A DNA stretch of 37,778 nucleotides. It comes from Selaginella moellendorffii. Lineage: Eukaryota; Streptophyta; Lycopodiopsida; Selaginellales; Selaginellaceae. Of the stretch, positions 19,248 to 29,614 are shown in pieces. The stretch covers positions 1 through 37,778 of the forward strand of contig NW_003314485.1 in the NCBI RefSeq assembly GCF_000143415.4. The letters run 5' to 3'. Made by a program: the position numbers and the translations under genes. The stretch's first letter is position 1. Each line of letters begins with the position of its first letter. The notes under the pieces were generated by a model that was not told the DNA's origin, did no database searches, and saw only the letters and a list, made by a program, of their open reading frames with translations.

Positions 19248-19259
19248 CCGCTAGATCAC

Positions 19260-20290
19260 TAAAGGTACTTCTTCCGTTCCCGTCTTTTGTCACTCTTCAC
19301 TGAGAGTAAGCACAAAAATGCTACCTTGGTTCTTTTAGTGAGTTGTCCTCTTATAGACACCAAGTTTAAGCAGGAATTTTTCGCCTTGCATTGCCCTATC
19401 TTTAGATCCTAGGCCTCCACTCTAGATCTTCTTCCTTGGGCATTCGTTAGTACCACAAGGTTCCTACCTTGTCCATGCAAGGCTACCACGAACTGATTAA
19501 ACTAATCCATCCCGAAGATCACGTCAAATCTCACCATGTCCAACACGGTGAAATCCATGTCTACTTTCTATATCCTTACTTCAACTCTCGCTTGTCGGAG
19601 TACCTCATTGGTGCTTTGGCTACCTTGAACAAACTCTATAGTCCTTGGTTCTCCCAGCCACTACACCGTTAGTCCAGCTTGCCGGACTATGTCTGCAGCC
19701 ACAAAATTATCTGAAGCACCCATGTCAATAAGGATCTTAACAAAGCTACCTCAGAGGGCTAGTAGATGTCGCGAACGACTCTCTACCAAAGTTGCTCGTG
19801 TAATGAGTAACTTTGAGCTAGGGGCTAGATCACATACCTCATTTTGGATTTCACCCGACTTAATGGCCATATTGGCTTTGTCCTTCTTCGAGTAGGGACA
19901 TTCCCTTGAAAAGTGTTCCGCTTCACCGCAACTGTAGCATACGTTGTTTCCCACGCTGCTAACCAACTTGACCTTTTTATCCGTGGGTTTGTCTCTTTTT
20001 GCTTGACTTCCCCACGTATTTGCTCGCTGGCCACCAGATTTGCCTTTCCGGAACCCTAAGGACTCATTCTTAGAGAAACTCTTCTTGAATTTTCGTTGAA
20101 ATGCACCTTGATGGCCGCATCCAACGCTTCCTTATAGTTGGTCAGGTTCCAACGCATCACCTCACCGCGAGCCCAGGTTTACAAGCCTGATATGAAGGCA
20201 TGGAACGCATCCATATCCCCCATGTCCGTCTCTCCATGCCCACGCCTTAACACCATCACTTTGATCTCTAAAGAACTAGAATAAGCTTTG
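19260..20290 (-). pseudogene. Chromovirus gag C-terminus and protease
   Basis: The zinc knuckle CYSCGEAEHFSREC (CX2CX4HX4C, about 19890-19950) follows a Lys-rich linker. Upstream, gag-like DAFHAFISGL and WARGEVMRWNLTNY are recognisable to about 20290, where similarity ends. Downstream, the protease active site reads LIDMGASDNF: the expected Asp-Thr/Ser-Gly triad is Asp-Met-Gly, which should inactivate an aspartic protease. Confidence 0.85.
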
Positions 20291-20331
20291 AGATATTTAA
20301 AAAGGGGTTTTGTTTAAAAAGAGCTCAAAAA

Positions 20332-20599
20332 TGTAGCGCACATGATTTTTACCTTTTATCTTATGGTGATTTACCATAGGATAACCACGAATTAAAACCT
20401 AAACCCTCCATGTGCCACATATCATATGCCATGTGTCACATGCCATGTGTCCAAAGGACAGTGGTGTGGAACCTGAGTTTTAGATCCTTGGGCCACTGAA
20501 TGAAGGAACGGTGCCAAGCTCCTAAGCATGGAGGTAAGGAGCGATGGCATTGGAGCACGAAATGACTCCCAAGCATACAGCCTAAGGAGTGAAGGGACA
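20332..20599 (-). repeat. 3' LTR of the small element
   Basis: This repeat pairs with 21713-21980. It shares ACCCTCCATGTGCCAC, GTGTCCAAAG and GGAACGGTGCCAA with substitutions of roughly 10 percent, so the element is old. Confidence 0.8.
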
Positions 20600-21693
20600 C
20601 ATTGCTTATTATCACATGGATATGATATAAAATCACAATGACTTGATCATCAATTGAGCAATATCACAAATAACACCTATTCACTACTACAAAGGTTTAT
20701 GTGAGTATCAAGTGTCAACTTAATTCGACAAAATGCAACATAAACGCCACACTCCACCGATATAGATTTATAACACCCAACACCACTAATTTTTGTTCAT
20801 AACACGGACAAGCTCATGCCACTCTCTTTCCGACCAAACTCAAAACTAATCTAACACCAAATTATTCAAGGAGCAATAGCAAAGTTCCCTGGAATAGAAT
20901 TGAGCATTGCAACCCAAGTCTTCCAATAGTAAGCCTAGACAAAATGGTATAGCGCTTCACCACTATCCATCCCACGACTCACTATTTGCAAGACCATCAT
21001 TTCCAACATGCATCAAGGTAGGGACTTTTGATTGCATGATGTGAACACGAGCAATGAGTTAGCACCTTATTATGAATCATCTCTCCGAGAAGAGAAAAGG
21101 ATTTACATGTTTGATCCTTCATCCCTTATGACTCTCTTTTCAGTCTTATCTTTCGACCAAACCTCAAGCTTGCTTTCACATTACCTTTAGTCCAATCCAA
21201 GAAAAGTTTATGAGAAAGCACGGCAATGAGTACTTGAATCAATAGACTAATCCTTACAATCTTTGATTGATCCACTTTTAATCATGCCTAGGAAGGATCC
21301 ACTAGTGCCATACTAAATAGCTATGGACCAGCCTATTTGCCACTCATAACAAACTGAGGAAAGGTTACTTTCACCCATGGTACATGGAACTACTCATAGA
21401 ACCATTGATAGGCTAACATTAATCCTGCCAACTCAAAGTGTAACATTGAGTTGCTAATGTGCCTCACTCACGAGCCCAAGTGCAAACTTGTGCAAAAATG
21501 GAACAACTCAATCCATCTTATGAGCCCAAGAGCAAGCTCATATCATAAGGTACAACAAGGTAACCAAATCCATACCCAAGGAACGATTGCGAAGCCTTTG
21601 CATCCAAACATATACCCACTTGGATCATCGTTTTCATCTCTGCGTATACAACGAGACTAGTTGCCCAATCTCATTGTATAGTACTCGCTGAGA
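20600..21693. other. Interior of the small LTR element, no genes
   Basis: This is AT-rich sequence without a meaningful open frame. The short ORF at 21451-21660 has no family resemblance. Confidence 0.6.
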
Positions 21694-21980
21694 CTCATCC
21701 TTTGATACCAAATATAGCGCATATGGTTTTTACCCTTTATCCTATGGTGATTTACCACAGGATAACCACAAAGTGGAACGTAAACCCTCCATGTGCCACG
21801 TATCATATGCCACATGTCACATGCCACGTGTCCAAAGAATAGTGGTGTGGAACCTAAGTTTTAGGGCCTTGGGCCACTTAATGAAGGAACGGTGCCAAAC
21901 TCCCAAGCATGGAGGTAAGGAGAGATGGTACTAGAGCACGGAACGACTTCCGAACATACACCCCAAGGAGCGAAGGGACA
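21694..21980 (-). repeat. 5' LTR (21713-21980) and primer-binding site of the small element
   Basis: Read on the minus strand, the LTR ends at 21713 and TTTGGTATCAAAGG follows. The end TATA instead of TACA is a single C-to-T change from the other LTR. Confidence 0.78.
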
Positions 21981-24329
21981 AGAGCACGAAGCAACTTGGA
22001 ACAGTCTTAGTATTCAACATCCCAATGCCAGGACTAGCATGCAAAATGGAGCCAAACGAAGTCTAACGCTATTTCGGCATACTGGTGGCCTAACGCAAGG
22101 ACATAGGTATTCCACCAGCTAGCATGGTGTGGAACTTGGGTTTAAACCCAAGTCGGATGCAAAACAAGGACAGGCATGCAAGCAGACTATGCCTCAAGTT
22201 GATCGGCCATGCCTAATCTACCCATTATCCCTACTATACATTTGGAACCCCCCACAGTGCCCCCCCCCCCCCAAGGAACACATGCCTTGGGCTTTCACCC
22301 CAAGCCTCCTTTAGTATCAGGAGTTAATCTTTGGGACAAACTCAAAACAAATCTAGACACTTTCCATAAATAGCATTTGGGACTAGAATGAAACTAACAC
22401 AAAGGGCATGATAGTGAGGGTGTTTGACAGATACTGTAAGCTATCATTTAGTGAATATTGAGGGACCAATTTCAATATCATGGAGGTTCCTAACACTAAC
22501 AAGTGCAAGTCAACATCATGAGTTTCTCATCACCATGTCAAGTCTGCTTGACAAATGACAACTAAGGATTTCCTTCTTTAGTGCCCTTCCAGTCTAAGTG
22601 CACATGTGATGATTAGTTTCTCAACTAGCTTAGGCAGAGACTAATAAAGGGTCTAGCAATACCGACCTCTTGCCGTCGTGGCAGTAAAGAAAGAATATCT
22701 GAAAGGACAGCCAACAAGTAACTTTCGATACCCAAAGTCACATTTGCGATAAAAAAAACTCAAAAATCTATCAAACAAGCTTGAGTAAAGACTTGTATTG
22801 ACCATTATTGCATATTGGCAAAGAGGCTAGAGAGAAATTTTCCTTGAAAAGCAATTTTTGTCTAGATCTAAAGCAAAGTTTTCCACAAATTAACTATTAT
22901 ATATTTTAAAAGCTACCTAATGTCATTCCATAAATAAATTGATCTAGAATAGGTTATCATGCATTAAATAATTTTACTTTTGTGTTGATTCTACAAAGCA
23001 ATTTCAAGGAATGGTCCTCATGCCCCCATTCAAATTAGTCCCTAGTGTTATCCATTTAAAATAGGTTTACCTAAAATCTACCAAGAGCAATAGGCCACTC
23101 TTTCTAATTCCACAGTTGTAAGGGCAAGGTTAGCTATAAGCCAAAGGGTAAGACCCACTATGAAATAGGCAAGTTACTATAGAATTAGCTATCATGCACC
23201 AAAGACCTTGCATTGAATTAATTTTAACCACATTACATGGGCAGAAAGGAAAGGTCTTCCTACACACTTAAGTGGAGAGACAACCTTCCACAGTCCTAAT
23301 AAAAGTTGAATGGAGGAATTGGGGTAGACAAAATAAGGATGTTTACCAACGATCCACCACACTATTAGAAGATACATTTTTCTTATAGACCCAGACAGAA
23401 GTTGATTGATCCCCGCTTTATGTGACTAAGCAAAAGTATAAGAAAGCAAAAACTAAACTATCTTGTATACCTAACAAAGCCAATAAATGATAAATTTAAC
23501 TAAATTGCTTAAACAACTCAATGAATTATCGAGTGAGATACTTAACAATATTTTGCTTAAGGTATACAAAAGTCTAACTCCTAGTACTTTTATTATTGTC
23601 AAAAAAAGTGTGATAATACACCTAGATTACTTTGTAGGTACACAGTGTAAGCAAAATTTATATCTATGGAATTACCTATACAAAAAGAAAATAATACCAA
23701 GATTCTTCCTAGATAGAGAGATAGTCTACTTATCCGAGCTAGACACAAATTTTGAGTATTATAGTCTGCAAAGGATTTATAAAATTCTACCTATTAGACA
23801 ATTACTAAAATCTTATGTAATCTTAAGCAAATAAGTTATTGTAGGAATTATAACAGTTCACAATAAAGCTTGGATACCCATAAGCAAAAATACACTTGCT
23901 GATAATTTGGCTAATAAACATTGGATTAATCCCGAATCTAGATTGATAAGCAACAAAATTTTGTGGAGTAAAAGTCATGGGTGAGCAAAATCATTAGTGC
24001 CACATAATCCAAAAACTCAAGAGTATGATACTAGCTTCCACATCCACCGATGCAAAGTGTATCACAATGCTCAACCAAGAAAATTAGATCATGTGTTAGG
24101 AACTTAACGATCTACGCTAAATTGTTGAGCTTGTCACTATAAAGACTAAGCTCAACAACTTGGAGCAAGATTTGGAGAATCCGACTACCTAAAGGTAGAC
24201 AATAACTTTGTCATAGGGGAGTGATGAAGAGATAAATGTTTTAGCTTATGTATCTTCCTATACAGAGCACTTAAGCAAAATGGAGTTACATCTAAGCTTA
24301 GACATCCAAAAAAGAAAGACCCGACCTAG
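21981..24329. other. Repeat-derived intergenic region
   Basis: 22226-22320 repeats the LTR-like fragment of 15518-15605 and is followed by TTTAGTATCAGGAG, a degenerate primer-binding site. A 14-base C run is at 22260. Beyond that the sequence is AT-rich. A 115-aa plus-strand ORF at 23487-23834 (Leu/Ile/Lys/Tyr-rich) and the adjoining open stretch to 23980, which contains NTLADNLANKHWI, vaguely resembling the end of a retroelement RNase H, may be a very old non-LTR relic. I do not call a gene. Confidence 0.45.
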
Positions 24330-24519
24330 GCAACGCTTGTCATAGATAAGTGTGAAGTAGTTAGGAATACTTATAAATTTATGTAGTATATAAATAACAT
24401 TTAGATGTATTGGAAAAAAAACCCCACTCACTGTTATATACATTTGCATTAAATTAACCATCTTTTTTCCCATCTATGACTGTTGAGTTGAGAGAGTGAC
24501 ATGCTTGTCCTTACTCACA
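24330..24519 (+). repeat. Left inverted repeat of the Pack-type unit
   Basis: This pairs with the reverse complement of 25964-26148, with roughly three quarters or more of the bases matching and a few small indels. Confidence 0.78.
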
Positions 24520-24654
24520 CTTTTTGGGTTCGAAGCTGAGTTCTTTTCTATTCTTTTTCTCTTCTTCTCTTTTTTATATTTTTGTCTCTATTTGTTTATC
24601 ACTATTTTGCAGGCAGGGGTAAGAACACAAGTATAGGCAGAAAAAACCTTACTC

Positions 24655-25250
24655 AGCTGCCCAACTGGAACATCTCATATGCTTCTGCCACCTTGGTCCT
24701 ATCATATGCACAAGAGAACAACTTCTGGATCAATGAAGCTTGGAGACGTATGCCTCATATTGGGACTGGCACTTGCAGTTTTAGTATAGGGATGTCTTTG
24801 CAATGAGGCTGATCCCAAGATCGCTCTTCAACCATGAACAAGACCTCCTCCCAAAGGCCATGATGCATGTCATGACCGAGCTGCAAGTTCCAGATACGTA
24901 TGCAATCCTGGGGGGTGGGAAACTGGGAGAACCTCAAGACAGTGCTATGAATCCAGCATATCGTAATGGACTGTGGCTGCTTGTATTGCCCCTGACTTGG
25001 CAGGACAGTGTGATGGTGGCAGAGATGAGGGCTGCTATGAATCTAGTGTCACAGGTGAACAAGCTCTTCATCACCAAGCCCCAGGACTTATGTGAATGAG
25101 GCTGATTACAACGAGCCCAATTGGCAGCAATCCTTTAGGAAGAACTATCCTCACCTATACCACATCAAGCACAAGGTTGATCCTACCAATTTCCTTACGT
25201 GCCATCACAGCATGGGTAGCAAATTCAACTTAGAATCTAGTGAAGAACAT
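24655..25250 (+). pseudogene. FAD-linked oxidoreductase (berberine-bridge-enzyme-like) C-terminal fragment
   Basis: Residues such as AMNPAYRNGLW and TWQDSVMVAEM, followed after a frame change at about 25090 by NEADYNEPNWQQSF, NYPHLYHIKHKVDPTN and CHH, match the substrate-domain end and BBE C-terminal motif of FAD-dependent oxidoreductases. These are secreted enzymes that oxidise alkaloids, sugars or monolignols with FAD. The N-terminal FAD-binding domain is absent. The frame breaks between MRLIPRSLF (24803) and the preceding block and again at 25090, so this is a dead fragment captured in the Pack-type unit. Confidence 0.82.
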
Positions 25251-25431
25251 AGTGATTCCATACAAATGTTGAAATGTTACAGTGAAGAACAGCAACAATC
25301 ATCTTATGGGAACCATCAAAGAACAGCTAAGAAGCAAACAGAATCATGCTCAAGAGGCATTTCCATCTCTATGAAATTTGTAAGTTTTTCTTTATTTGTG
25401 CTTAGAGTCTTAAGTTAGATGTCCCTGCAGG

Positions 25432-25755
25432 TATCTAAACAATTACCTCACTAGAGGAATACCAGCAGAACTTTCGTACTTGTGCAATCTAGAAGTCTTG
25501 TAAGCTCAATGCTAGTTGTCCTCACTTGCTGATTCCCTTCGTGCTTATGCAGGTACTTGTCATACAACAAGCTTACAGGTCCAGTACCATAGGCACTTAA
25601 AAGCATACTAAAGCTAATGTACCTATGTGGTCTTTATGCCTCTATAAATTCTTCTCACACAAAAGCTTTTTTTTCTCATAGATACCTAGATCACAATGCT
25701 TTGAATGGCCAACTATTGTCAGCCTTCTATAGCCATCCGAGCCTGAAAGAGCTTA
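25432..25755 (+). pseudogene. Leucine-rich-repeat exon fragments (LRR receptor kinase type)
   Basis: Three LRR pieces are each preceded by a splice acceptor: YLNNYLTRGIPAELSYLCNL ending LEVL before a GTAAGC donor, YLSYNKLTGPVP after a TTATGCAG acceptor, and YLDHNALNGQLLSAFYSHP continuing SLKEL. One LRR per exon with short introns is the typical gene structure of plant LRR receptor kinases. The middle repeat is cut short and no kinase domain is present. Confidence 0.82.
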
Positions 25756-25963
25756 GGTTCGAGGTTGAGTTCTTTTTTATTCTCTTCTCATTCTTCTCTT
25801 CATTTTCTTCTTCTCTACGTTCTTGTTTCTGTTTGTTTATCACTGTTTTGCAGGCAGAGGCAAGAACACAAGTATAGGCAGAAAAAACCTTACTCAATTT
25901 CTTTAAATATACTTGGAAAAAGAAATGCTTGCATATTACTAAAGCCAAAGAGGTACATCGCAT

Positions 25964-26148
25964 GAGTAAGGATAAACATATGTCACTCTCTCAATTCTAC
26001 TTTGCACAAATAGTCATAAGTGGGAGAAAAGATGGTTAATTCAATGCAAATGCATACAATAGTGAGTGGTTGTCTAAATGCTACTTATATATTACATAAG
26101 CTTATAACCATTCTTAATTACTTCATGCTTATCTGTGATGAGCATTGC
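25964..26148 (-). repeat. Right inverted repeat of the Pack-type unit
   Basis: This pairs with 24330-24519 in inverted orientation; the outer end is AGCATTGC on the plus strand. Confidence 0.78.
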
Positions 26149-26349
26149 TGTGAAATTGTGTAAAAGGATAAGGAAAACTAGTAAAGAACATATAACCTCT
26201 CTCTTGCTCTTCCCTTTCCTTTCATTCTTGCTGCTTCTTCTCTTCCTCCATGTTCTTCATTCTGGTGTACATGGGACATTGTCTTACAGCAGCTGGAGAT
26301 TTTGCACTCATAGTCGATCTCGCAACATGTTCATTTTCCAGGAATACCT

Positions 26350-26440
26350 CAGCTTCTGGATCATAGTTGGGCAGATGAAACCAGACCCAACGAAATTGGA
26401 TGCAATCCAAAACTGGCCAGTGCCTGCTACAATGATTGGT
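26350..26440 (+). pseudogene. Ty3/gypsy fragment (region after reverse transcriptase)
   Basis: GQMKPDPTKLDAIQNWPVP matches the conserved block between reverse transcriptase and RNase H of gypsy elements. It is about 30 residues long, plus strand, and isolated. It is not part of the minus-strand chromovirus. Confidence 0.75.
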
Positions 26441-26443
26441 CCT

Positions 26444-27200
26444 AGGAACTGGTCCTAGGAACGACACAAACTTGTAATGGGGTCTTGATCCAGTTAATAG
26501 TGCCATGACATTCTCGAAGGAGGTAGTCTTCACTCGGTTTGCCTGGAACAAAGCTCCAGTCAAAAGCATGGACCAAATTGGACACCAAAAGCTGGACAGT
26601 CTTCAAGCCCAGCTGCATTCCCGCACAAGCCCGTCGCCCGGATCCGAATGGAAGCAACTCAAAGTCCTGGCCTTGAACATCCACGGACTTAACAAGAAAC
26701 CTCTCCTGCCAAAACTCATCTGCCCTTTCCCATACCCCTCGCTCTCTTCGGATTGAGTATACATTGACAAACGTGAAGGCATTCTTTGGGACGTGAAATC
26801 CGGCTATGGTGCAAGTCTGAGTCGACATGTGAGGACTGAGGAGCGGCAGAGGTGGATGGAGACGAAAAGCTTCCTTGATCACCGCGTTGAGGTAGTCCAG
26901 GTTCTGGAAATCGGGCTTCTCGATCATGTGACTGCTTGATCCCACCACTGCATCGAGCTCTTCCTTGAGCTTACTCAGGACTCGGGGTTGTGAAGAGCTC
27001 CAGAAGGGTTCATTCGACAATGCAAGTGCTTGTATCAGTCCCCATAATGGTGAGTTCCTGCAGATCAAAATGGTTTTGAGATTGGTGACCAAAACAAGTT
27101 ATGTGGGGAAACATACAAGGGCTACTGCCTTGATGAAATCCTCCCTGGCTGCTCCTCTGTGCTCTAGGTTTTGCAGCATGATATCCATGAAGTCCTTGTG
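26444..27200 (-). pseudogene. Plant cytochrome P450 C-terminal half
   Basis: Two exons are visible: about 27200-27117 (EDFIKAVAL) and 27058-26444, separated by a 58-bp intron. The second exon contains the I-helix GTDTST in one frame, then, after a frame change, the K-helix ExxR (EAFRLHPPLPLLSPH), a PERF-like QERF and the heme loop FGSGRRACAG with its Cys ligand. P450s are ER-anchored monooxygenases that use electrons from NADPH-P450 reductase. The I-helix frame contains a TGA where Trp is usual, so the gene is dead. The N-terminal half is absent. The layout suggests a CYP71-clan enzyme. Confidence 0.88.
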
Positions 27201-27229
27201 TCTAATACTAATACTAAATTAAATTTTTA

Positions 27230-27810
27230 TATTGTTATTCATAAAAATATATAGAAGTTAGCAATCCAAGATCACGTCCTAGCTTGCATCAACAAATGGA
27301 CTGCCAGTAGGACAGTAGTTTCAAGCAAAAGAGTGCTTGGAGTGCAGAACGTTAAAGACAGTGGTGCATCTTCTCTTGAAATGCAATGTGGCCAAGGAGA
27401 TGTGGCAACATATAGCGAAAGCAGCTAGGGGGTTTGGAATCATGCAAATCCATGAAGGGGATGTCACTCAATGGTTTCCCGGCCTAGCACAGGTTTAGAT
27501 TGACAAAGGATTGGCTGTTGGGGACAAATAGGATAAGGCACAAGAGTTTGATGGGATACAGTGGGTGGAAGAAATGCATAATCCAACATCCTGCTCCCTC
27601 TATGGTGCGCTTAGTGCTGCACCTTAAATGTTTAATGACTAACTCTAAATTAGTAATGTTAAATTTTAATTAGTAGATATTGTTAACAGATATGTTAATG
27701 ACTATAATTTTATAATTAGCCAGTGAATGAATGCATTGTGTTTTATGTTTGTGTTTCTTATATATCTTTATAATTTTATTCATTCTCTTTCGTAATATAG
27801 TTAAATTGGA
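27230..27810. other. Intergenic, no gene recognised
   Basis: At 27300-27500 there is open sequence such as VLGVQNVKDSGAS-like text that may be retroelement debris, but no motif is firm. 27600-27740 is AT-rich. Confidence 0.4.
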
Positions 27811-27849
27811 ATATATAAATCATGTTCAAGATAGTATTCTTTCTTTTTC

Positions 27850-28257
27850 TGATCTTATTCAGAGAACTAATAGTAAATTAAATTCTTTTATTTTTTGTAT
27901 TATGGTTGGTCTTCTTTCAAAAGAGAGAGAATGTGAAAGATGTCATCTATCAATGAGATATCAATCTGATAATCGAGGTTGTAAAGATGGTTTGAAGTGA
28001 AATTGCAATACCACAAAATCTTTTAGAACTAATACTTGATTTACAAATAGTAATCTCACATTTGCTCAAATTTTTGTTAATGCATTAAAATGCTACAAGA
28101 TCAAGCTCGTATTGAGTGTAGTATTAAAAGTGAGCACATGATAACAAATTGGTACAACTTTTGTCATGATATTTATGTTATCACATTACAACAAGGTAGT
28201 CAAAAGATTGGTGGTCTAGGAAGAATTTTGAAAATTGATGAAAGTAAATTTGGTTAA
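27850..28257 (+). pseudogene. Merlin-type (IS1016/ISXO2-like) transposase N-terminal fragment
   Basis: GLLSKERECERCHLSM (zinc-ribbon CxxC), KDGLK, a FTNSNLTFAQI block, NWYNFCHDIYV and IGGLGRILKIDESKFG occur in the order seen in Merlin/ISXO2 transposases. IDESKFG is the first catalytic Asp block. At least two TGA codons stand where Trp is usual (about 27998 and 28036), and the frame ends at TAA 28255-28257 right after the first catalytic motif, so the rest of the DDE core is missing. Confidence 0.75.
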
Positions 28258-28259
28258 GC

Positions 28260-28750
28260 AGATCGACTAGGCCATTTTCGGTACATTCGTCCGAGGCATA
28301 GGATCATCCGCCAGGTAACCCAGTACCGACCACGACCAAAACGATTTCCCTAAACAATTCCTATGTCACCTCCTACGGTTTGGGTGTCCGGGGGGTACCT
28401 TTATCATGGAAGACGAGGATTAGTAATGCAATCTCCACTAGCTCTATCTCTCATTTTGTGAAAGTATGAAGCTAGGTTTCAAAACTGAACTGAGATTTGC
28501 ACGACTGATGCTCGCGAGCCAATGTACTCAGGTACATGCCCGGGCCGCACATCAGAAGTGACTTCCAACGATTAGAGCTAAGGAGCATGCTCAACCTGAT
28601 TGCTATCTGTTGACTCATGGATCTCGCCGTCTGGACCAGTCGCTGTCATCCTGTCTTTTTTCTAAGCGGATGATTAGAAGCTGGAACAGTCGATATCACA
28701 AGCACTACCTGGGCAGAGTCAGTGAGAGCCCCTTGTGTCGCTGTGGTATT
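28260..28750 (+). pseudogene. Possible non-LTR retrotransposon 3' end fragment
   Basis: Near 28640-28750 the plus strand reads RMIRSWNSRYHKHYLGRV followed by SESPLCRCG. A YLxR..SPxCxCG pattern is common at the C-terminus of plant and animal LINE reverse transcriptase proteins. Only this short match supports the call; the preceding 300 bases show nothing firm. Confidence 0.3.
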
Positions 28751-29084
28751 TAGTTCCAGCGCTCTGGCCGAGAGAGATTCCTACGGGCCAAGGGTGAAAA
28801 GACGCAAAAAAATGAATCGTTTGTACCCGTTTTTGCGTGGCCAGGAATGCGGTAGTGAGATTCCTTGCGACCTTAGTGGTGGGTGTAAGCTCGTTTTGAG
28901 CTATTCCCAGACAAACACTTCATTGGCGCTGCTCATTCTTGCGGTGCACAACGAAGCGGCTGTTGATCCTGGAGTGGGCGGGAAGTGTGCGTGGTTGTGC
29001 TAGCGCACAGCCTTGCAGCGGCCCAAGCTTGCTCTGCTTGTGGGTGCGCTCCTGGAGAATGCGGCGGCGGCAGATACAAGCGAG

Positions 29085-29104
29085 AAACCCTAACGTTAGG
29101 GTTT
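29085..29104. promoter_or_regulatory. Palindromic telo-box pair
   Basis: AAACCCTAACGTTAGGGTTT is a perfect 20-bp palindrome made of two head-to-head plant telomere-type units. AAACCCTAA telo-boxes are known promoter elements of plant ribosomal and translation genes. It is followed about 50 bp later by an ATG opening a 8-codon frame, but no gene with such a promoter is visible, so this may be a detached promoter or an interstitial telomere remnant. Confidence 0.6.
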
Positions 29105-29614
29105 TCCCCGTCGCTTCATACCTTTCGGTGTGAGAAATTCCAGCGCCCGCAGCCATGAAGTCGAATAGCTACAGCTTGTAATTAGGTTTGCCTATCCGTA
29201 CAGCGTGTTTCTTCGCGCGAGATTCTGTGAGGAATCCAAGGTTTTGTTTTTTACCATGCCACGTCTACTCATGTATCCCATTAGTTTATCTATGGGGAAA
29301 CAGAGTTTTCTGTAAGTAAGGTTTCTTTAAAAAAAAAATTTAAAGAAGGCCCTTTTTTGTGCATGGGATCTGTCTCAGAATGAGAGAGCAGCAACTTGTG
29401 TTGTATTTTTATTTTCTAATCAAAACACAGTTATAGTCAATGGTACGCCCACACATCTTAGTTCAGTGCGTAACCAAGGACTGCATGGTAAGTTTGGGGG
29501 AACTAATTCTTTTGTTGTTCACAGTCCAAAGAGGCATAGATATCAAATCTATTATGTTTCGATATGATGCCAAAGTGATGGATAATCCTGTCTAGAAGAC
29601 AGAGTTCCTGGTGC
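29105..29614. other. Intergenic, no gene recognised
   Basis: This region contains A-rich and T-rich runs (29320-29350) and nothing coding that I can support. It forms the 3' flank of the reverse transcriptase gene. Confidence 0.5.

Larger units (their letters stand above)
16297..20290 (-). mobile_element. Decayed Ty3/gypsy chromovirus (gag-pol)
   Basis: Domain order on the minus strand is gag zinc knuckle, protease, reverse transcriptase, RNase H, integrase, chromodomain, which is typical of plant chromoviruses. Frames change several times and stops interrupt it, so the copy is dead. The 5' part of gag is missing at about 20290, just before a small LTR element. No convincing pair of its own LTRs is seen. 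Confidence 0.93.
20332..21980 (-). mobile_element. Small non-autonomous LTR element
   Basis: Two 268-bp direct repeats lie at 20332-20599 and 21713-21980. On the minus strand each begins TGTCCCTTC and ends GCGCTACA or GCGCTATA. Directly inside the upstream repeat, TGGTATCAAAGGATGAG (21694-21710) is a good methionine-tRNA-type primer-binding site. The 1.1-kb interior has no coding capacity I recognise, which fits a LARD/TRIM-type element. The flanks (AAAAA and AGAGC) do not match, so no target duplication is visible and the ends may be approximate. Confidence 0.75.
24530..25890 (+). repeat. Direct repeats inside the arms of the Pack-type unit
   Basis: 24530-24655 and 25762-25890 share a TTCGARGYTGAGTTCTTTT block, then a pyrimidine-rich run, TTTATCACTRTTTTGCAGGC and AACACAAGTATAGGCAGAAA. 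They contain a plausible intron 3' end (TTTTGCAG), suggesting a duplicated intron-exon junction. Confidence 0.8.
24330..26148. mobile_element. Pack-type unit: inverted repeats around captured gene fragments
   Basis: 24330-24519 and 25964-26148 are imperfect inverted repeats of about 185-190 bp that begin GCAAYGCT at their outer ends. They share blocks such as TTTGCATT, AATTAACCATCTTTT and TTGAGAGAGTGACAT. Between them lie fragments of two unrelated plant genes, a berberine-bridge-like oxidase and leucine-rich-repeat exons with their introns. A 125-bp sequence is also repeated directly at 24530-24655 and 25762-25890, just inside each arm. No target duplication is evident. This structure is what Pack-TIR/Pack-MULE transposons look like; the superfamily is not determined. 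Confidence 0.65.

Noticed and set aside
20400-20460. CATGTGCCACAT/CATGCCATGTGT cluster as further copies of the palindrome family
   Set aside because: It belongs to the 268-bp LTR and recurs in its partner LTR; it lacks the 22-bp arm structure.
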